A stretch of 64,000 nucleotides of DNA from Ceraceosorus guamensis (lineage: Eukaryota > Basidiomycota > Exobasidiomycetes > Ceraceosorales > Ceraceosoraceae), in NCBI RefSeq assembly GCF_003144195.1, contig NW_020289999.1:565544-629543 (forward strand), read 5' to 3'. The notes under the pieces are model-generated. The model did no database searches, was not told the DNA's origin, and saw nothing but the letters and a program-made list of their open reading frames with translations. The translations under genes were made by a program, and so were the position numbers. Of the stretch, positions 33,531-45,604 are shown piece by piece. Position 1 is the stretch's first letter, and each line of letters starts with the position of its first letter.

Positions 33531-35172
33531 GTTGGGCAAGGGGGGGCCAAGAAGTTGCTATGGACTGAGATGAATTGGGTGGAAGTGCGGTGCCAGACGA
33601 TTTGTCTTGAATATCTGGGATAGATCAAGCCTTTTGTACTTGTCGGACTCGTGCCTATGCAAAACCGCTTTGGGTGGATGAGGATTGTCGGTCTGGCCCA
33701 TGGGCGTGAGTAGACATCATCAATATCATTGCTTGCCTCCTTTTCGGAGCAACAAGCTTGAACGATGCAAGGATGGAACGTACTGCGGGGTAAGTCGGAG
33801 ATGGGCTTGCCCAACTTGCGGGGTCGAGATCGCCCTTGGCTCAGAACCTTGGCAGTCCGGCTATCGTCCGTGCTGCTACTTGGCATCCGAAAAAGCTCGA
33901 AGGCGGCAGGCATTCGGTGAGCATCGGCAAGTTACGTAGAAGCAGCATCGGGATCTGGTAAGGATGTTTGACGAGAGCGGATGATGAGTGCCTGCGCATG
34001 TCCCCCGCCGACAAACACCTGACCTCCGACAACGCGTTCTTCACATGCATCCGCATTAGCGCCGGTGATCTTCGCAGAATTTGGCTTCCAAGCGATCGAC
34101 TTGCCAGCATGCTGCATCCAATCTTCGCAAAGTGCGAGATGCGCTTTCGGAGATCTGAACTGTACAGATCTCCGGTGTGCCTTTCGATTTGCGGAGCCCC
34201 GCATTTTGAAATCTGTCCGGGTGGATGGATGGGCAACGCGGAGAAGCAAGCACTTTGCAGGAGGGTGTCGTGCACGCGCCGCCGTGGGTCAGGAACGATG
34301 TCATCGACAGGGCCAGATCTTCTCGCAGATCAAATGTTTCGACAAGCAGCGCTTGCCATCCCCCAAATGAATGACACCCGCACCTCTGTATCCCTGTCCT
34401 CGAATTTCTTGATGACTGCAGATCAGCTCGTGCTTTGCAAATGCGATTGTCACACTTGCTTTCGAAAGTTGGGAGCGGACAGAGGTCAAGGTCAAATGGG
34501 AACTTCTATAGCGCGACGCTGCGGGCGCGTCCTGAGAGAAGTCGTGGCCGTACCCAGCAAAGACCACGTGATGTCTCATCTGCTGCATGACGGCGCTTCC
34601 GTTCCCACGCCCTTCGGATAAACCACCAATCGATCAAAACATGATCGTCCAGAGTGGCGAATGTGAATAGCGCGACGCGCTTTTGCATGCCGATCTTCGA
34701 AAAAAGCTTCAAAGCACATCGAAGATCCTCGTGCTCTTCAAAGGTGTGGAACTTCCGGCACGAGCCATCCAATTTGGGGGGGGGGCTGGCATCAGCTAGT
34801 TGGCAGGCAAGTGTGATGAGATTGCATATCGTGTCGATCAGCATGTCTTCTCGCATCGACACGTAACATCCAAGGCTTTGTGCCGTTCGCAGGGCCGTGC
34901 CTCGCTTTGCAATGGAAAGTTTTCTCTGTGGTTTTGCCATTGTCGAGTCAGGTGCACGGCGGACGTAGTCCGGATCGCAGACCCTTTGGGTCATCACTGC
35001 AGACCTTTAACCTTCCGTCGTAGACCTTCCAAGCTTGGCGATTGACTCACATCATCAGCCTGGACCGCTCATCCGACCGCTAATCAGAAACCCGGCCGTT
35101 CGGCTCCCTTTCATTTCTCTTGCCTTTCAGCATCCTGCCCACGTCACAGCTCCAACAGAGTCGCAAGTGCCC
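33531..35172. other. Divergent intergenic region
   Basis: A 1.6-kb spacer between the starts of the alpha-galactosidase gene and the unrecognised gene at 35173. It includes a perfect 10-bp-arm inverted repeat at 34148-34174. Open frames at 33968-34621 (plus, 217 codons, no ATG at its start) and 34506-34997 (minus, with an internal ATG start MAKPQRKL giving about 144 aa) have no recognisable motif and overlap each other. A small gene here cannot be excluded. Confidence 0.45.
34148..34174. repeat. Perfect inverted repeat, 10-bp arms, 7-bp loop
   Basis: CGGAGATCTG, spacer AACTGTA, then CAGATCTCCG. The arms begin with CGG and end with CCG, as in sites bound by Zn2Cys6 dimers, and could form a hairpin in RNA. 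It lies about 620 bp upstream of the alpha-galactosidase start and about 1 kb upstream of the next gene. Confidence 0.7.
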
Positions 35173-36648
35173 ATGTCAGCCCAAGAACAGCATCCGCATG
35201 GCAGCCGGGCAGGTCTGGTCAACGCCCGACTGTCAGATGAGGACCTGATCAGCGTCATCGCCGGTTTGGTGATGCCGTCAACACCAGACTCGACTCAGCC
35301 CGAACGCCTTCCGAAGCGAAGAAAGCTGAGTAGGATGTGGTCTCCGTTGCAAGAGAAGCATTTCAATAGCGCCCACAGCACCGGTCAGACTATGAACGCA
35401 AAGCAAGGGAACGCAAGCGAGGTTACAAGCAGACTTGCTGTGGATATGCAACGGCTTTCCACGACTTGGTGCGCAGAACCGAAAGAGCGAAGGCAGGAGC
35501 CAACGCTGAGAAAGCGGATCTCTGGTGGACTACTTAAGTCGCCACGCCTGGGCGTGAGGGAGCATTCTGAACCAGCGAGAGAGTCCGTCTGCAGGTCTAG
35601 CTCCTCGCAATGGCTGCTAGTGGACAAGGATGGCGCATTCTCAAATGTGCCTGATCATCTCTCTTCGACGAGCCAGGAACGCTGTGGAGCCAAGGACGAG
35701 AAAGAGTGGTGCATCATCGACGCCTCTGAATTTGGACCGAGCGAGCAGAGGCGCAGCAAAAGGCAAACCTCTACCAGATCGACTCCGCTCGTCGTTCCGA
35801 CAGTCATGCTGACCTCTAGCTCGCATGACTCGCTCTCGGAGGAGAAGACTTGCGACGCTCTCGATACCTCAAGGTGGTACATGTCCAACTACAACCCCTT
35901 GTCGGACCTCCTACATCCCAGCGAAGCCACCTCGCCTCATCCTCGGACCTACACGCGGGAAATCGCCCGTGTGCCAAGGAATGCGCAGGCATGGGCAGAA
36001 TCGAACTCCAGCAAGCACGATGAGCCCAGGCTAGCCGACTTTGGCGATGGCGAGGTATTTCTCCTTGGCACCCAACATCCTCAACGGGCGCAGAGGTCAT
36101 CCGCGCGTGAGGACGATGGGAAGCCGAGACGTCGTCGAGGGTCCAAAAGACGCGCGGCAGAAGGAGAGGTAACACTGTCAGGTAGCACTGGAAAGCCTGC
36201 TCTGGCGAGCTTAGCCTCCGCGAGTCGCGAGAAAGTGAGAATTGAAGGAAGCGGACGCGGCAATGCGGGGCAGGATTCGAGCAAGCTCGAGAATGAGCAC
36301 GAACAGGCGAAATTGCAAGCCACGCTTTCGGAGAGGGGCCGTCGTCGGAGGCACTATGCGACGGATCGAACAGTGCTCAGGAAACTCAACGACGAACGAG
36401 CCATCCTAGGAATTGGCAGGCCTGGTATGTCAAAAGCCGACGAGAGCCATAACAGGGGAGATGGCTCGGCGCTTCTTACAACAGAGCAGGCGCGGCCGGT
36501 TAATGAAGACCATGTATCTTCACCGCAAGCCCTCGAACATGAAGCTACGTCGGGCCGCGAAAGGCAGCTAGAGCCTGCAAGCAGCATGGTGCCGATTCGC
36601 GAGTCTTCACTGCCTTCAGGCCCGCCTTCGTCAGACGGTGCAGCGTGA
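35173..36648 (+). CDS. Unrecognised, largely disordered protein
   Basis: Single-exon frame of 491 codons. The start at MSAQEQHPHG is the first ATG of a segment with sustained hydrophilic composition; the frame is open further upstream without a better ATG. I do not recognise the protein. It is rich in Ser, Arg and Glu, with basic clusters (LPKRRKLSR near residue 45; KPRRRRGSKRR around residue 320) that may be nuclear localisation signals. It has two short ordered-looking stretches, ARLSDEDLISVIAGLVM near the start and RTVLRKLNDERAILGIGRPG near residue 415. No membrane segment or signal peptide is visible. Its 3' end converges with SEN1. Probably a lineage-specific nuclear protein, but function is unknown. 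Confidence 0.65.
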   Translation: MSAQEQHPHGSRAGLVNARLSDEDLISVIAGLVMPSTPDSTQPERLPKRRKLSRMWSPLQEKHFNSAHSTGQTMNAKQGNASEVTSRLAVDMQRLSTTWCAEPKERRQEPTLRKRISGGLLKSPRLGVREHSEPARESVCRSSSSQWLLVDKDGAFSNVPDHLSSTSQERCGAKDEKEWCIIDASEFGPSEQRRSKRQTSTRSTPLVVPTVMLTSSSHDSLSEEKTCDALDTSRWYMSNYNPLSDLLHPSEATSPHPRTYTREIARVPRNAQAWAESNSSKHDEPRLADFGDGEVFLLGTQHPQRAQRSSAREDDGKPRRRRGSKRRAAEGEVTLSGSTGKPALASLASASREKVRIEGSGRGNAGQDSSKLENEHEQAKLQATLSERGRRRRHYATDRTVLRKLNDERAILGIGRPGMSKADESHNRGDGSALLTTEQARPVNEDHVSSPQALEHEATSGRERQLEPASSMVPIRESSLPSGPPSSDGAA

Positions 36649-36922
36649 TCTACACGGCTTGCGCAAGACCGCGTCCAGCTACATCAACTGCACACCTTTT
36701 GCACATTGATCTGCACCTTCTTAGTTGCGATGCTGTCCTCGTTTCTCCCACGCTCCGGCGCACTCGTCACTTCATGGAAAGGCAGATAGGCTGGAAGCAG
36801 CAAATGTTAATCGCGAGAGCACTTTTGTTGTGTACAGGATGCAAGGGTGACGTGTCGATCAAACTTCATTAGCAAAGCAGAGAGAGTGCTGTCGCTTGCG
36901 ACGCAGCGGTCATGGTGCGCCA

Positions 36923-39900
36923 TCAAGCTCCTGGCGCAAAGCGTCGCTTCTTTTTGGTGTTGAACACAGCCTTCAAGGCAGCCTCAGAAGGCCGTCCTCG
37001 TTCTTGCTGGCGATTGGCAGAAGCGTTTCTTGCAGCACCCTCGGTACCGCCTTCCGCATCTTTCCTCGCAGCAAGGATCTCTGGTGGTTTGTCTCTTCTC
37101 GCCGCGGGAATGTCCGGAGGACAGGCCGGTCTAGACGCAGAGCTAGCCTGGTTTTTCGGATGACTGGGCCCGGCCACCTTCGAGTTGCTCCTGACTGACG
37201 AGGCAGAGCTTTCTCTGGACGAAGACTTGGAACTGTGACTGCCTTTGCCGTGTTTGCGAGCATCCTTAAAACCGTTGCTCAATTTAGGCCGTTTGACAGG
37301 CGACTGATTGCGCATTTCGTCTTCGTCAAATGGACGCTTCGTGCCATCTCTAGCCTTGCCGTTGTGATTTTGCCGGAGCGCTTGACCGCCATTGGCAAGC
37401 TCTGCGGGCGTCATTGCGGTGCTAGAGTCTGGTGTCTGAGACACCGGTGTCTTCTGCTTGTGAGCCTTCGGATGCCGAGGAGCAGAAGGTGCGAAGCTCT
37501 GCTGGCGTTGCGTCGCGCCGTAGGTAAACGATCCAGGTCCGACTTTTTCTAGGACGCCACTCTCTTCCGCATGCCTGACTAGCGAACCCCACAAATCATC
37601 TCTGCGCAAAAGTTGGGCGTTTCCAATGACGAAAGTATTGCTTTTGGCGCGCGTAAGGGCGACGTTGACACGTCTGGCGTCGGACAAGAAACCGATGGAC
37701 TGGGTGCGTACAGCAGAAAGGATTATGACATCCTTTTCCTGCCCTTGGAACCCGTCGACCGTGTTGAAGTCGACTGTTTGCTCCACACCGGCGCCGAATC
37801 GGTTCGTGAAGGCCCTTTTCAGCTCAAAGACCTGTTCCTTGTACATTGTGACGACTCCGACTCGGTAGTCAAGGTCCACGCTGCCCCGATGCGCTTCCTG
37901 GCGCAACCGGTCATAAAGCGCGGCAGCGATCAAAGCCTCGTCTCGGTTGACAATGGAGTGGCCGCGACCCATCTTTTCCGAGCCGTTGTGGGCATCGAAG
38001 AACTTGAAAGGCGCAAGCAAGGACGTACCATGCCAGGGCTGCTTTGTGAGCTCGGCCATGCTCGGGCCGTCTTGCAGCTTTCCATCATAGAAGCGCTGCG
38101 AAGGAAATGCTGAAATTAGGGGATGCATGCGGTATTGAATGCTGTAGCAGAATGGGTCAGAAGTGGGTCAAAGACGTCTGGACAGCACCGACGACGGCAA
38201 GACTTACGAGAGGAGATAGACATCAGGATGCGCATCAAAGATTCGGACGAAGAGAGACTGCGAATACTTTAGACGTGCCGCCTTCTGAGAGATTACGGTC
38301 GGCGGCAGCTGGTTTGGATCACCGACGAGGATGACTCTTTTGCACCCATACCTGAGCGGGATGAGGGAGCTCAGCTCGACAGCTTGGGCAGCCTCGTCGA
38401 TGATGACTGTTTCAAATTCGAAAGGTAGGCCAGCCAGAATCGGATTGCCAGCTCCGGAGAGCGTTGTGCAAACCACATCCGCGTCCGCCAAAATTTCGAC
38501 CTGAACTCTGCGCCGGTCCGCTTCTTGCTGACGAGCTTTGGTCCTCTTCGCGTCCTTGATCTGATCCAGCTTTTCAGCGGTATTCATGCGCTTGACGGTC
38601 AGCGCTTTGATCTCTGCTTGAAGCTGACCGACAGCTGCTCCAGAGACTCCTGCGATCCTAGCATCCTCGAGCTGTCTCGACTTGCTCTCCTTTTCATCTC
38701 GAATCGTCTTCAGCTCCGCAACAAGTGTGTTGACCTCGTCGACGCCGTTATTTCCACCCTGAAGAGCAGCCAGTCGATTCTCGACAAGTGCGTCGAGACA
38801 GATTTCGGCCACGCTAACGTTCAGAGCTTCTTCCCTGCCGATTCTCACCACTGTCGGCTTGATCGTCTTGCCATGCTTGTCAGTCATGGGCAGCTTTGCA
38901 CGCCGCGCGACTTCGTCGATAGCGGCGTTGCTCGGCGCACAAAGAAGGATCTTCTTGCGTGGTTCCTTGACGCCTTGTCGACCCGCATGTATGGGAGTCG
39001 GCGCATTTTTCCGCGTTGCCATGAACCGTGCGATCAGGGAGCAAATCGTTTTCTGAAAGCCAGTCTGATCAGATCGCAGGTTATTCAGAGGCGAGAACTC
39101 GAGTGACACTCACCGTTTTGCCCGTACCTGGAGGTCCCTGGATAAGGCTGATGCCTCTGTCGGCTTGCAAAGACCCAACGATCGCTTCAGCCTGAGGACG
39201 ATTGACCTGGAAAGCGTCCATGGCCTGGCGAGCGTCGTTATCTCGCACAACCTGCTTCGGCGCCGCTTTGCCCTGCAAGATGTCTGCGACCAAGTCGTAG
39301 TCTTGAAATGCCATTAGAGCGGCACATTCTCGATGCAGCGTCGTCAACGTGAAGAGCTTGCAGATAGACCAACGAGACTTGACGCTGAGACTTCCGCTCA
39401 AGCCTTGCTTGTCTGCAGGGCCGAGGCAGCAACGTAGGGTCACGTTGCTTCCCTGGCCAAGATACCGATGCGCTTCCACTTTCGCAAGCATCTTTTTGGG
39501 TTTCTGAGCGCCGTCCAAGAGCGTGAGCACTACGACGTCCGTGTCCTGAAAGGACATCTTGAGACCGCTGTAGGACTGGTTCAATGCCGTCGGAATCGTC
39601 GCATTAATGTCTTCGAATCCATCGACTTTCGATCTGCCCGTGACTTCCATGGTGAAGAAACGAGCAGAAGGATTTGTCAGCTCCTCCTTCGAATTTTGGA
39701 GCTGCGCCCACGATTCGAGGAGCAGCAGAGGGCCAAAGACTTCTTTGTATTGCTCAGGGCTGTTGTATCTCGCCAGCCCGATCTTGAAGTTATTCGACGT
39801 AGAATTTGGTGGATAATCCCCTTCGGCCCAGTAGTCCCAAGACAAGATCGCTCGATGTAGCTGAGCAAAGTCGGGTGGAGCTCTTAGCCTGCGCTTGCGA

Positions 39901-42900
39901 TCCTGCTCTGCCTTTTCTTTGGCCATCCTCTCGGTGTTCGGATCCTCGATGATCACTGTGCTCCTCGCTGGCTGCCGAGGAGCGGGTGGCATGCGGGATT
40001 TGTAGGGAGATCTCGATCCCCCAACTTTTAGAGCCGCCAAGCCCCGCGCTTCTCGATCATCATCGTCACTGCTGTCGCTCGTATCACTGGACGCTTGCTT
40101 CGCTGCAGCAGCAGCGGCCAACTTCTGAGCGTGACCGCCATCCGGGCGAGCACCTGTGACGCGACTTTCCGCAGTCGGACCAGCTATTGGAGCCTTCAAC
40201 TCCTTGTCCGTTGGCAGGCGACTACCGAACTGTCTCGCAGTGCTAAGTGATGCTCGGTAACTTGCGCTGTTCGGTCTGAATCGAGCAGAGCTCATAGCTA
40301 CCTGCTCTCTTGCTGAGCTGAGCAGAGAGCTTGAGGATCTGGGTGCCGACCGACCAGGTGGCTTCGTCATTGGACGCTTGGGAGCGGTGGCGACGGCGGG
40401 CGTGTAAGCATTCCTCGAAGGCCCAGCGGACGCATTCCGGGGTGCAGGTGGAGGTGCACGCGGTAGAGGCTTCGGCGCACCGATGCGAGCGGTAGTCGAA
40501 GAGATTGTTGGAGGACGCTGCGGGAGCGGCGGGGTGTGGAGAACATCGTCGACTTCCGCGTCTGGCAAAGCATCAACGTCGATAGCTTGCCTTTGTTGAC
40601 TGGGTGAGAAGTTCAGCTTCTGCTGTTTTAGTCGACGCTTCTGTTTGCCCTCCTTTTGCTGAGATTGAGGGGGTGTTGCTTGCCAAAAGCTTGGGCTCGA
40701 GGAAGGCGCAGCAGGTGCGGCACTTGGAGCGTGAGTCGAGGATTCTTGATGCTCCTTGCCCCTGTCGACAGTCTTTGCGTGCGCTTCGACTACCTGAATC
40801 TCGTCTTCGCCTTCTTCGTCTGAGAGCTCCATTGGTCCGAGTAGGTCGCGCAGCAGGACTAGCTCAGCCGAGCTCAGCAAGGTTTTGCGGACGGCGGAAT
40901 CACTTTCGGCCAGCTGAGACTCGACAAAATTGAGCATCCTATCCATGACAACCTGGGGCAACATTATTCCATACTTGGCGCTTCGGAACGTTTCTAGCGC
41001 CTTGACGACGTAGTCCTTGGTCTCGTCCAGAATGGCCTTGTCGTTGAGACGGAGGAAGCTGCACACCTCCTCGAGAGGAAAGGCCAAAGCGGTGACTATC
41101 TCATCTTGCTGGTCCACGTCCAACAGTGCTGCGCGCATGACGTCAACGCATTCTAGCGTATCGTTGGCAAGGAGCACAACGTCTCTGAACCACGAGACCA
41201 TGTCGTTGGGAGGAACAATCTGAGCCCATGCTGGACTGTTGCGGAAGATGCTAGCGATGCCCTGAAGCAAAGAGTTCCAAATCGGAGGAATTCTCGCATC
41301 TACGATGCACTGCTCATTTGGAAGAAATGAGTGCGGAGAACCGACTCGCAAGAGACCGTAAGTTGGAGAGCACAGGCACTCGAGTACATCGCCGAACGAG
41401 TTGACCAGGGATCGCGCCGCCTCATTTGCTTCAACAAGCATAGATGTCGCTGCTACGAACGCGGTCAAGAAGTCATCCAGTCCCTTGAGCGCCAAGTCAG
41501 GGCTAAACTTGAGCAGGGACATCAGACATTCTCCTCGAGAAGTCGACTCGTCAAAAGTGGCGCGAACCACGTTGAGGGAAGAACGGTGGACTTCGACATC
41601 AGGAGACAGAATTGCACAGACGAGGGCGTCTGAGTTTTCCTGGCACACGTGCTGGAGCTGCGGCGCTCTGACGGAATCGCCGACTTCAAGCAGCGCCGAA
41701 GCTAGCGCCCCTCGTTGCGTGCGCAATGCCCTGCCCAAGTTCAAGATGCACGTCTTCAAGATCTGTCGATACTCTGCATATTCCGTCGCTGCTTCCTTTG
41801 ACTCCGGGAGCAAGTGGGTCTGAAGAGAAGGTTCTACTAGCACGCTGAGCGTTGCCAAAGGTCTCAAGAATAATGCAGCGTCTGCTTCCGCTGCAAAAGC
41901 TTTCTTTCCCTCTGTCCAAGCTTCTGAGCAGAGAACAGGGCCTGGCCAAGGGTCCTTAGCCGCCGAAGAGTACACCTCCGCGGGACCAGGACCATCCGGA
42001 TTCTTGACGCTCTCGCCTCCACCAGGCCTCCGAGCGATTCTTCGTCGAGATGCCCATCTGCTCTTGTGACCTCGTGCAAGAGTACCTAGCTCAGCAAATG
42101 CATTCTCCAAGCGACGGGCGTCGAATTCGTAAACAGCAGCAAGTAAGTCGCGTGCGCTGAGTCGAGCTGCGTCTTCGCGAGCGATCGCAGTCGAGTCGTT
42201 CGGTAAGCGTCCACGCAGTGCTAGATTAGCAATGGTCGAAGCATAGAGTGCGCAGGTCTTGAGAGCAGCATCTCGGCATGGCTCTTTGGTGAAAGTCTGT
42301 GGCAAAGTAGCTTCTTGGGGTTCTGAATCGTTCCTGGCGCGCACCGAGTCGACGCTCGTGTCTCGTGGGGACAAGTCAGCGTTCATAGCTATCTGCAACA
42401 AGGTGACTCCCATGCTTGCGGCAGCCAATTTCGCGTCGTGACTCGAGTGAGCAGCTTGTTGACGTTCTAGGGCGAAGTTGACGAGCCGTCGAAGCGCATC
42501 TTCGAAGGCTAAACCGATTCCAGGCGCATCGCTGGACAGACCTCGCAGGGATAGCAGAAAATCGCTAGCCCATTGATGACAATAGACATTTCCTGTCCCC
42601 ACTTTCTGAAAAAGATCGGAAAAGCCTGGATTGTCGAGGAGCGAAGCGAGCCCCACCAAAGCTCTGCCACCGCCAGACTTGTCCGAGGCGCTAGAGCTCC
42701 CTGGTGCACTCTGCTGCCTAGTCCCGAGCTCTTTCCAAATGTGTGGGGTATCTCGGGAGACTTGGCCGAGCTGATTCAGCAGCAGCTCGATTTGAGCCAC
42801 GCCGCCTCTTTCGCCGAGCTTGGAGAGCAACGACGCAGCCTGATCTGCAGTTGTGATGGGCGAGGGGGATGAGTCCTCGGGCACGATGGGGCACTCGCTG

Positions 42901-43844
42901 TTGGACATCGATGGTGCGAACTTTGACAACAGGTCCGATCTAGCATTGCCTGCGTACTTTTCTGTGAAGTCCCGTAATCTGTTCATAGTTGGAGTGGCGC
43001 ACACCTTGGCTGGGATTGGTCGGATGTCTGCAGAGGAGAGTTGCATGAGAGCCCATTCGCGGAGAGACATGTCGCTATTCTCTGTTTTAGTCTCGGCCTT
43101 GCCTGGTATGAGTGCCAGCGAAAGGAGACCGGGGCAACAGCGCCCCATCACGGAACCGCTGGTCAAGTTGCTGCCGACCGTCTGAAGAAGCTCGTCCGCT
43201 GCCATCGGACACTCTTCGATGGGATCCGCGATGCAGGGCATGATTGTACCAACGACCGCATACAGCTCGCTTTCGGTAAGGCTGTCGATCGACGCGCCGC
43301 TTGGCTTTACGCCCTTGCCATCCAAGATTTCTAGTGATCGACTGACTTCCCATTGATTTATAGCGGTAAAGAACCTTGTCAGGGAGCCTGGAGCGTAGGA
43401 GCTCAAGTACTTCGTTCTTGCCAGATCCTTGGCAATGATATAGACGTCCATGCAGTCCCGGCACGAGAAGATGGCTCCCGCCATTCTGCTGAGCCATTCT
43501 TCCACCTGAGGTATAGTCTTGAAAGATCGAACTCTTAGCATACACGCATTTAGTTCCAACAGAAGCTCCCTAGACGCTCCCATCTCCTCCCCCGTCTCTC
43601 GTTCTGGGTTGTCCCTGCCGCAAAGAGGATGCTGTTGTTGACCTGTCATTGCCAAGGCCAAAGGTATGAGCTCAGAGTAGGGCGCATGATCCTTTTGGCG
43701 CTCAATGACCTTTCCCATGAGGATGCGCGCTTGAGCTTCGTCCTCTGCTCTTCGTGTGGATGAAGCAGCTTCTGCAGCATCGCCATTTGCGCCTGGATGA
43801 GCATGTGTCGCGGGTGTTGGCGAGGCCTGAGTCGCGTCACTCAT
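36923..43844 (-). CDS. SEN1: Sen1-type RNA/DNA helicase
   Basis: Superfamily 1B helicase of the Sen1/senataxin family, which terminates non-coding RNA polymerase II transcripts and resolves R-loops in the nucleus. Exons, in coding order: 39114-43844, 38208-39052, 36923-38141; 6795 nt, 2264 aa, about the size of yeast Sen1. The helicase core has GPPGTGKTKT (spliced across 39053-39113), APSNAAIDEVARR, DEAAQ, VGDPNQLPPTV, QYRMHP, VDGFQGQEKDVII and VALTRAK. Roughly the first 1000 residues form the helical Sen1 N-terminal domain. A disordered Pro/Ser-rich linker separates it from the core, and the tail is basic and Ser-rich (KRPKLSNG, KKKRRF). The start at MSDATQASPT is the first ATG followed by typical composition; an upstream in-frame ATG at 43967 adds 41 residues. 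Confidence 0.95.
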
Positions 43845-44352
43845 GGTGACAGAGCACAGCAGGTGCGATGAGACAGGTGCTGGGAGTGGCGATGTCTGTG
43901 GATATTGATCTAGTGTTGAGCTTGTGCACGATGTCGAAGAGCAAAGGGGTGTGCGCAAGCTCAGCAAGGTATTGATATTACCATGCTGCTCGTTAAGGAT
44001 GAAACGAGTGGTATCTTGTAAGGGAGCATCCGAGGTCGGTCAGGTCGGTCTCAGTCTGTACATTAGGACGACACGATCAGCACCTACCCCTAGACTCGAA
44101 TAAAATTCGCTCAAGAAAGCTTCCGAGCATGAGACGTCGGCATGCAGTGATGAGCCGCAACGAGCCATCACTCACCTGCCAACTTTAGACCTGCGAATCC
44201 GCAAATCTAGACTCGGATTGCTCAAGTGCAATCAAGTGCGGCTATGTCAACCAGCAAGGGCTGAAAAGTCAGATGAAGAGGGCTTGAAGACAGGTGCGAT
44301 TTGGCGCTTCACCTGGCCATCGTGTCCTGGGTGGTCGAGAAGGTCATGCTGC

Positions 44353-44370
44353 GATTCATGATTCGTGATT
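44353..44370. repeat. Tandem heptamer ATTCATG/ATTCGTG
   Basis: GATTCATGATTCGTGATT, two and a half copies with 7-bp period, in the SEN1-SFT2 spacer. Confidence 0.8.
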
Positions 44371-44610
44371 GTTCATTCAAGATTTTGGTTCGCATAAGCA
44401 GCGCGTCGCGTGACTAATCTCGAATCAAGTGCATGAAGAACTAAGAAAGATCAAGTTTAGATTTTGATCTGAAACACAAATCTTGAATGTAAGACGCGTT
44501 GAACGCGCCCATTAACAAAACTTGACGCCGAGGTGCTTAACGCATGCTGCAGAGAGGTGATCTCAAACAAGAAATGCAGCTACAGCTCTATAATCTTGAA
44601 TGTAGATCTG

Positions 44611-44800
44611 AGTTAGTCTAAGTTAGTCTAAGTAAGCCTAAGTTAGTCTAAGTAAGCCTAAGTAAGCCTAAGTTAGCCTAAGTAAGCCTAAGTTAGCCTA
44701 AGTAAGCCTAAGTAAGCCTAAGTTAGCCTAAGTAAGCCTAAGTAAGCCTAAGCAAGCCTAAGTAAGCCTAAGTTAGCCTAAGTAAGCCTGAATTAGCCTA
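44611..44800. repeat. Decanucleotide tandem array, 19 units
   Basis: Nineteen consecutive 10-bp units in perfect register. Consensus AGTAAGCCTA, alternating with AGTTAGCCTA and, at the left end, AGTTAGTCTA. Units diverge at both ends and variation is confined mostly to positions 4 and 7. The array is non-coding and lies between SEN1 and SFT2. Confidence 0.95.
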
Positions 44801-45183
44801 ACTCAGCTCAAAGTAGATCTAAGTAGCTCTCTTGAAATGGTCTGAACAAGAACAAGCCCAGCAGATACGACAGTCTTTGAGTCGAGGCTCTTGAGTGAAT
44901 CAAGAATCAAAATCATTGAATGCTCTGCTGCAGCGAGCAAACGTCGCACATGCAGCTGATAGCCATGGCAGATGCGTCGACGCGCGAGGAAATCCACTTT
45001 ACGCGTCAAGCGCAGTCGACCCAGCCCTAGCTCCTGTCGGCCGAGAACGCCGTCCGCCAAGGTAAGCCGCGCCAAGGCGGCGTGCATGATGGGAGGCAGC
45101 ACCAGGCAGTCGTGGGTCTCGTCTGATGAGCATGTTAATTGCAATCCATTAGGAAGTTGAGTCGTGACTCACGACCGTGACTC

Positions 45184-45190
45184 TATATAG
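45184..45190 (+). promoter_or_regulatory. TATA-box candidate upstream of SFT2
   Basis: TATATAG about 420 bp before the SFT2 start codon, directly after a GTGACTCACGACCGTGACTC stretch. Confidence 0.35.
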
Positions 45191-45604
45191 CGAGCTGCAT
45201 GAAATCACGAATCTGAGCACGCACGTACGTTGTATGCGGAGCTTTCACTTCTCCAGCGCCTCACTACCCGACTCAACAGTGGTCTCTGCATCTCTCACCC
45301 CTACTCCTCAAACAAGTTCAGCGACCTTTCTCAAACACCTTGCAGCTGCGCGTGACCAGACCGCCAGCACGTCAGACGAGCAAAGTCTATTACAAACGTC
45401 TACAGTCCAGAGGGGTTCCAACAACGTATACAATTTCTCGCTCCTACGTCTCAGCTCGAGCAGGAGCGCATTAGAAAGCTTCGAGAGTCAGCCTAGGTGG
45501 ATCGGGTCGAGGCGTGGCACTGCCTCTTGGGCACCGGACGACTCCTTAGCTCATCTCACGCACGACTACAGGCAATCAGCGGGTTTGGAAGACCTTTGTC
45601 AAAC

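Larger units (their letters stand above)
43845..45604. other. Divergent intergenic region with decamer array
   Basis: A 1.76-kb spacer between the SEN1 and SFT2 starts. It holds the 19-unit decanucleotide array (44611-44800), heptamer repeats at 44353-44370 and 45203-45213, a duplicated ATCTTGAATGTA word (near 44480 and 44592), GTAGATCT on both sides of the array, and a TATATAG box at 45184. No gene is evident. Confidence 0.6.

Noticed and set aside
33968-34621. Plus-strand open frame of 217 codons
   Set aside because: It lacks an ATG at its start, has erratic composition and no motif, and overlaps equally long frames on the other strand.
34506-34997. Minus-strand open frame with internal MAKPQRKL start
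   Set aside because: No family recognised and no splice-linked partner exons; kept only as a possibility in the spacer description.
44611-44800. Interstitial telomere-like repeat
   Set aside because: The reverse strand contains TTAGGC within each unit, but the period is 10 bp and basidiomycete telomeres are TTAGGG-type 6-mers. This is a separate minisatellite.
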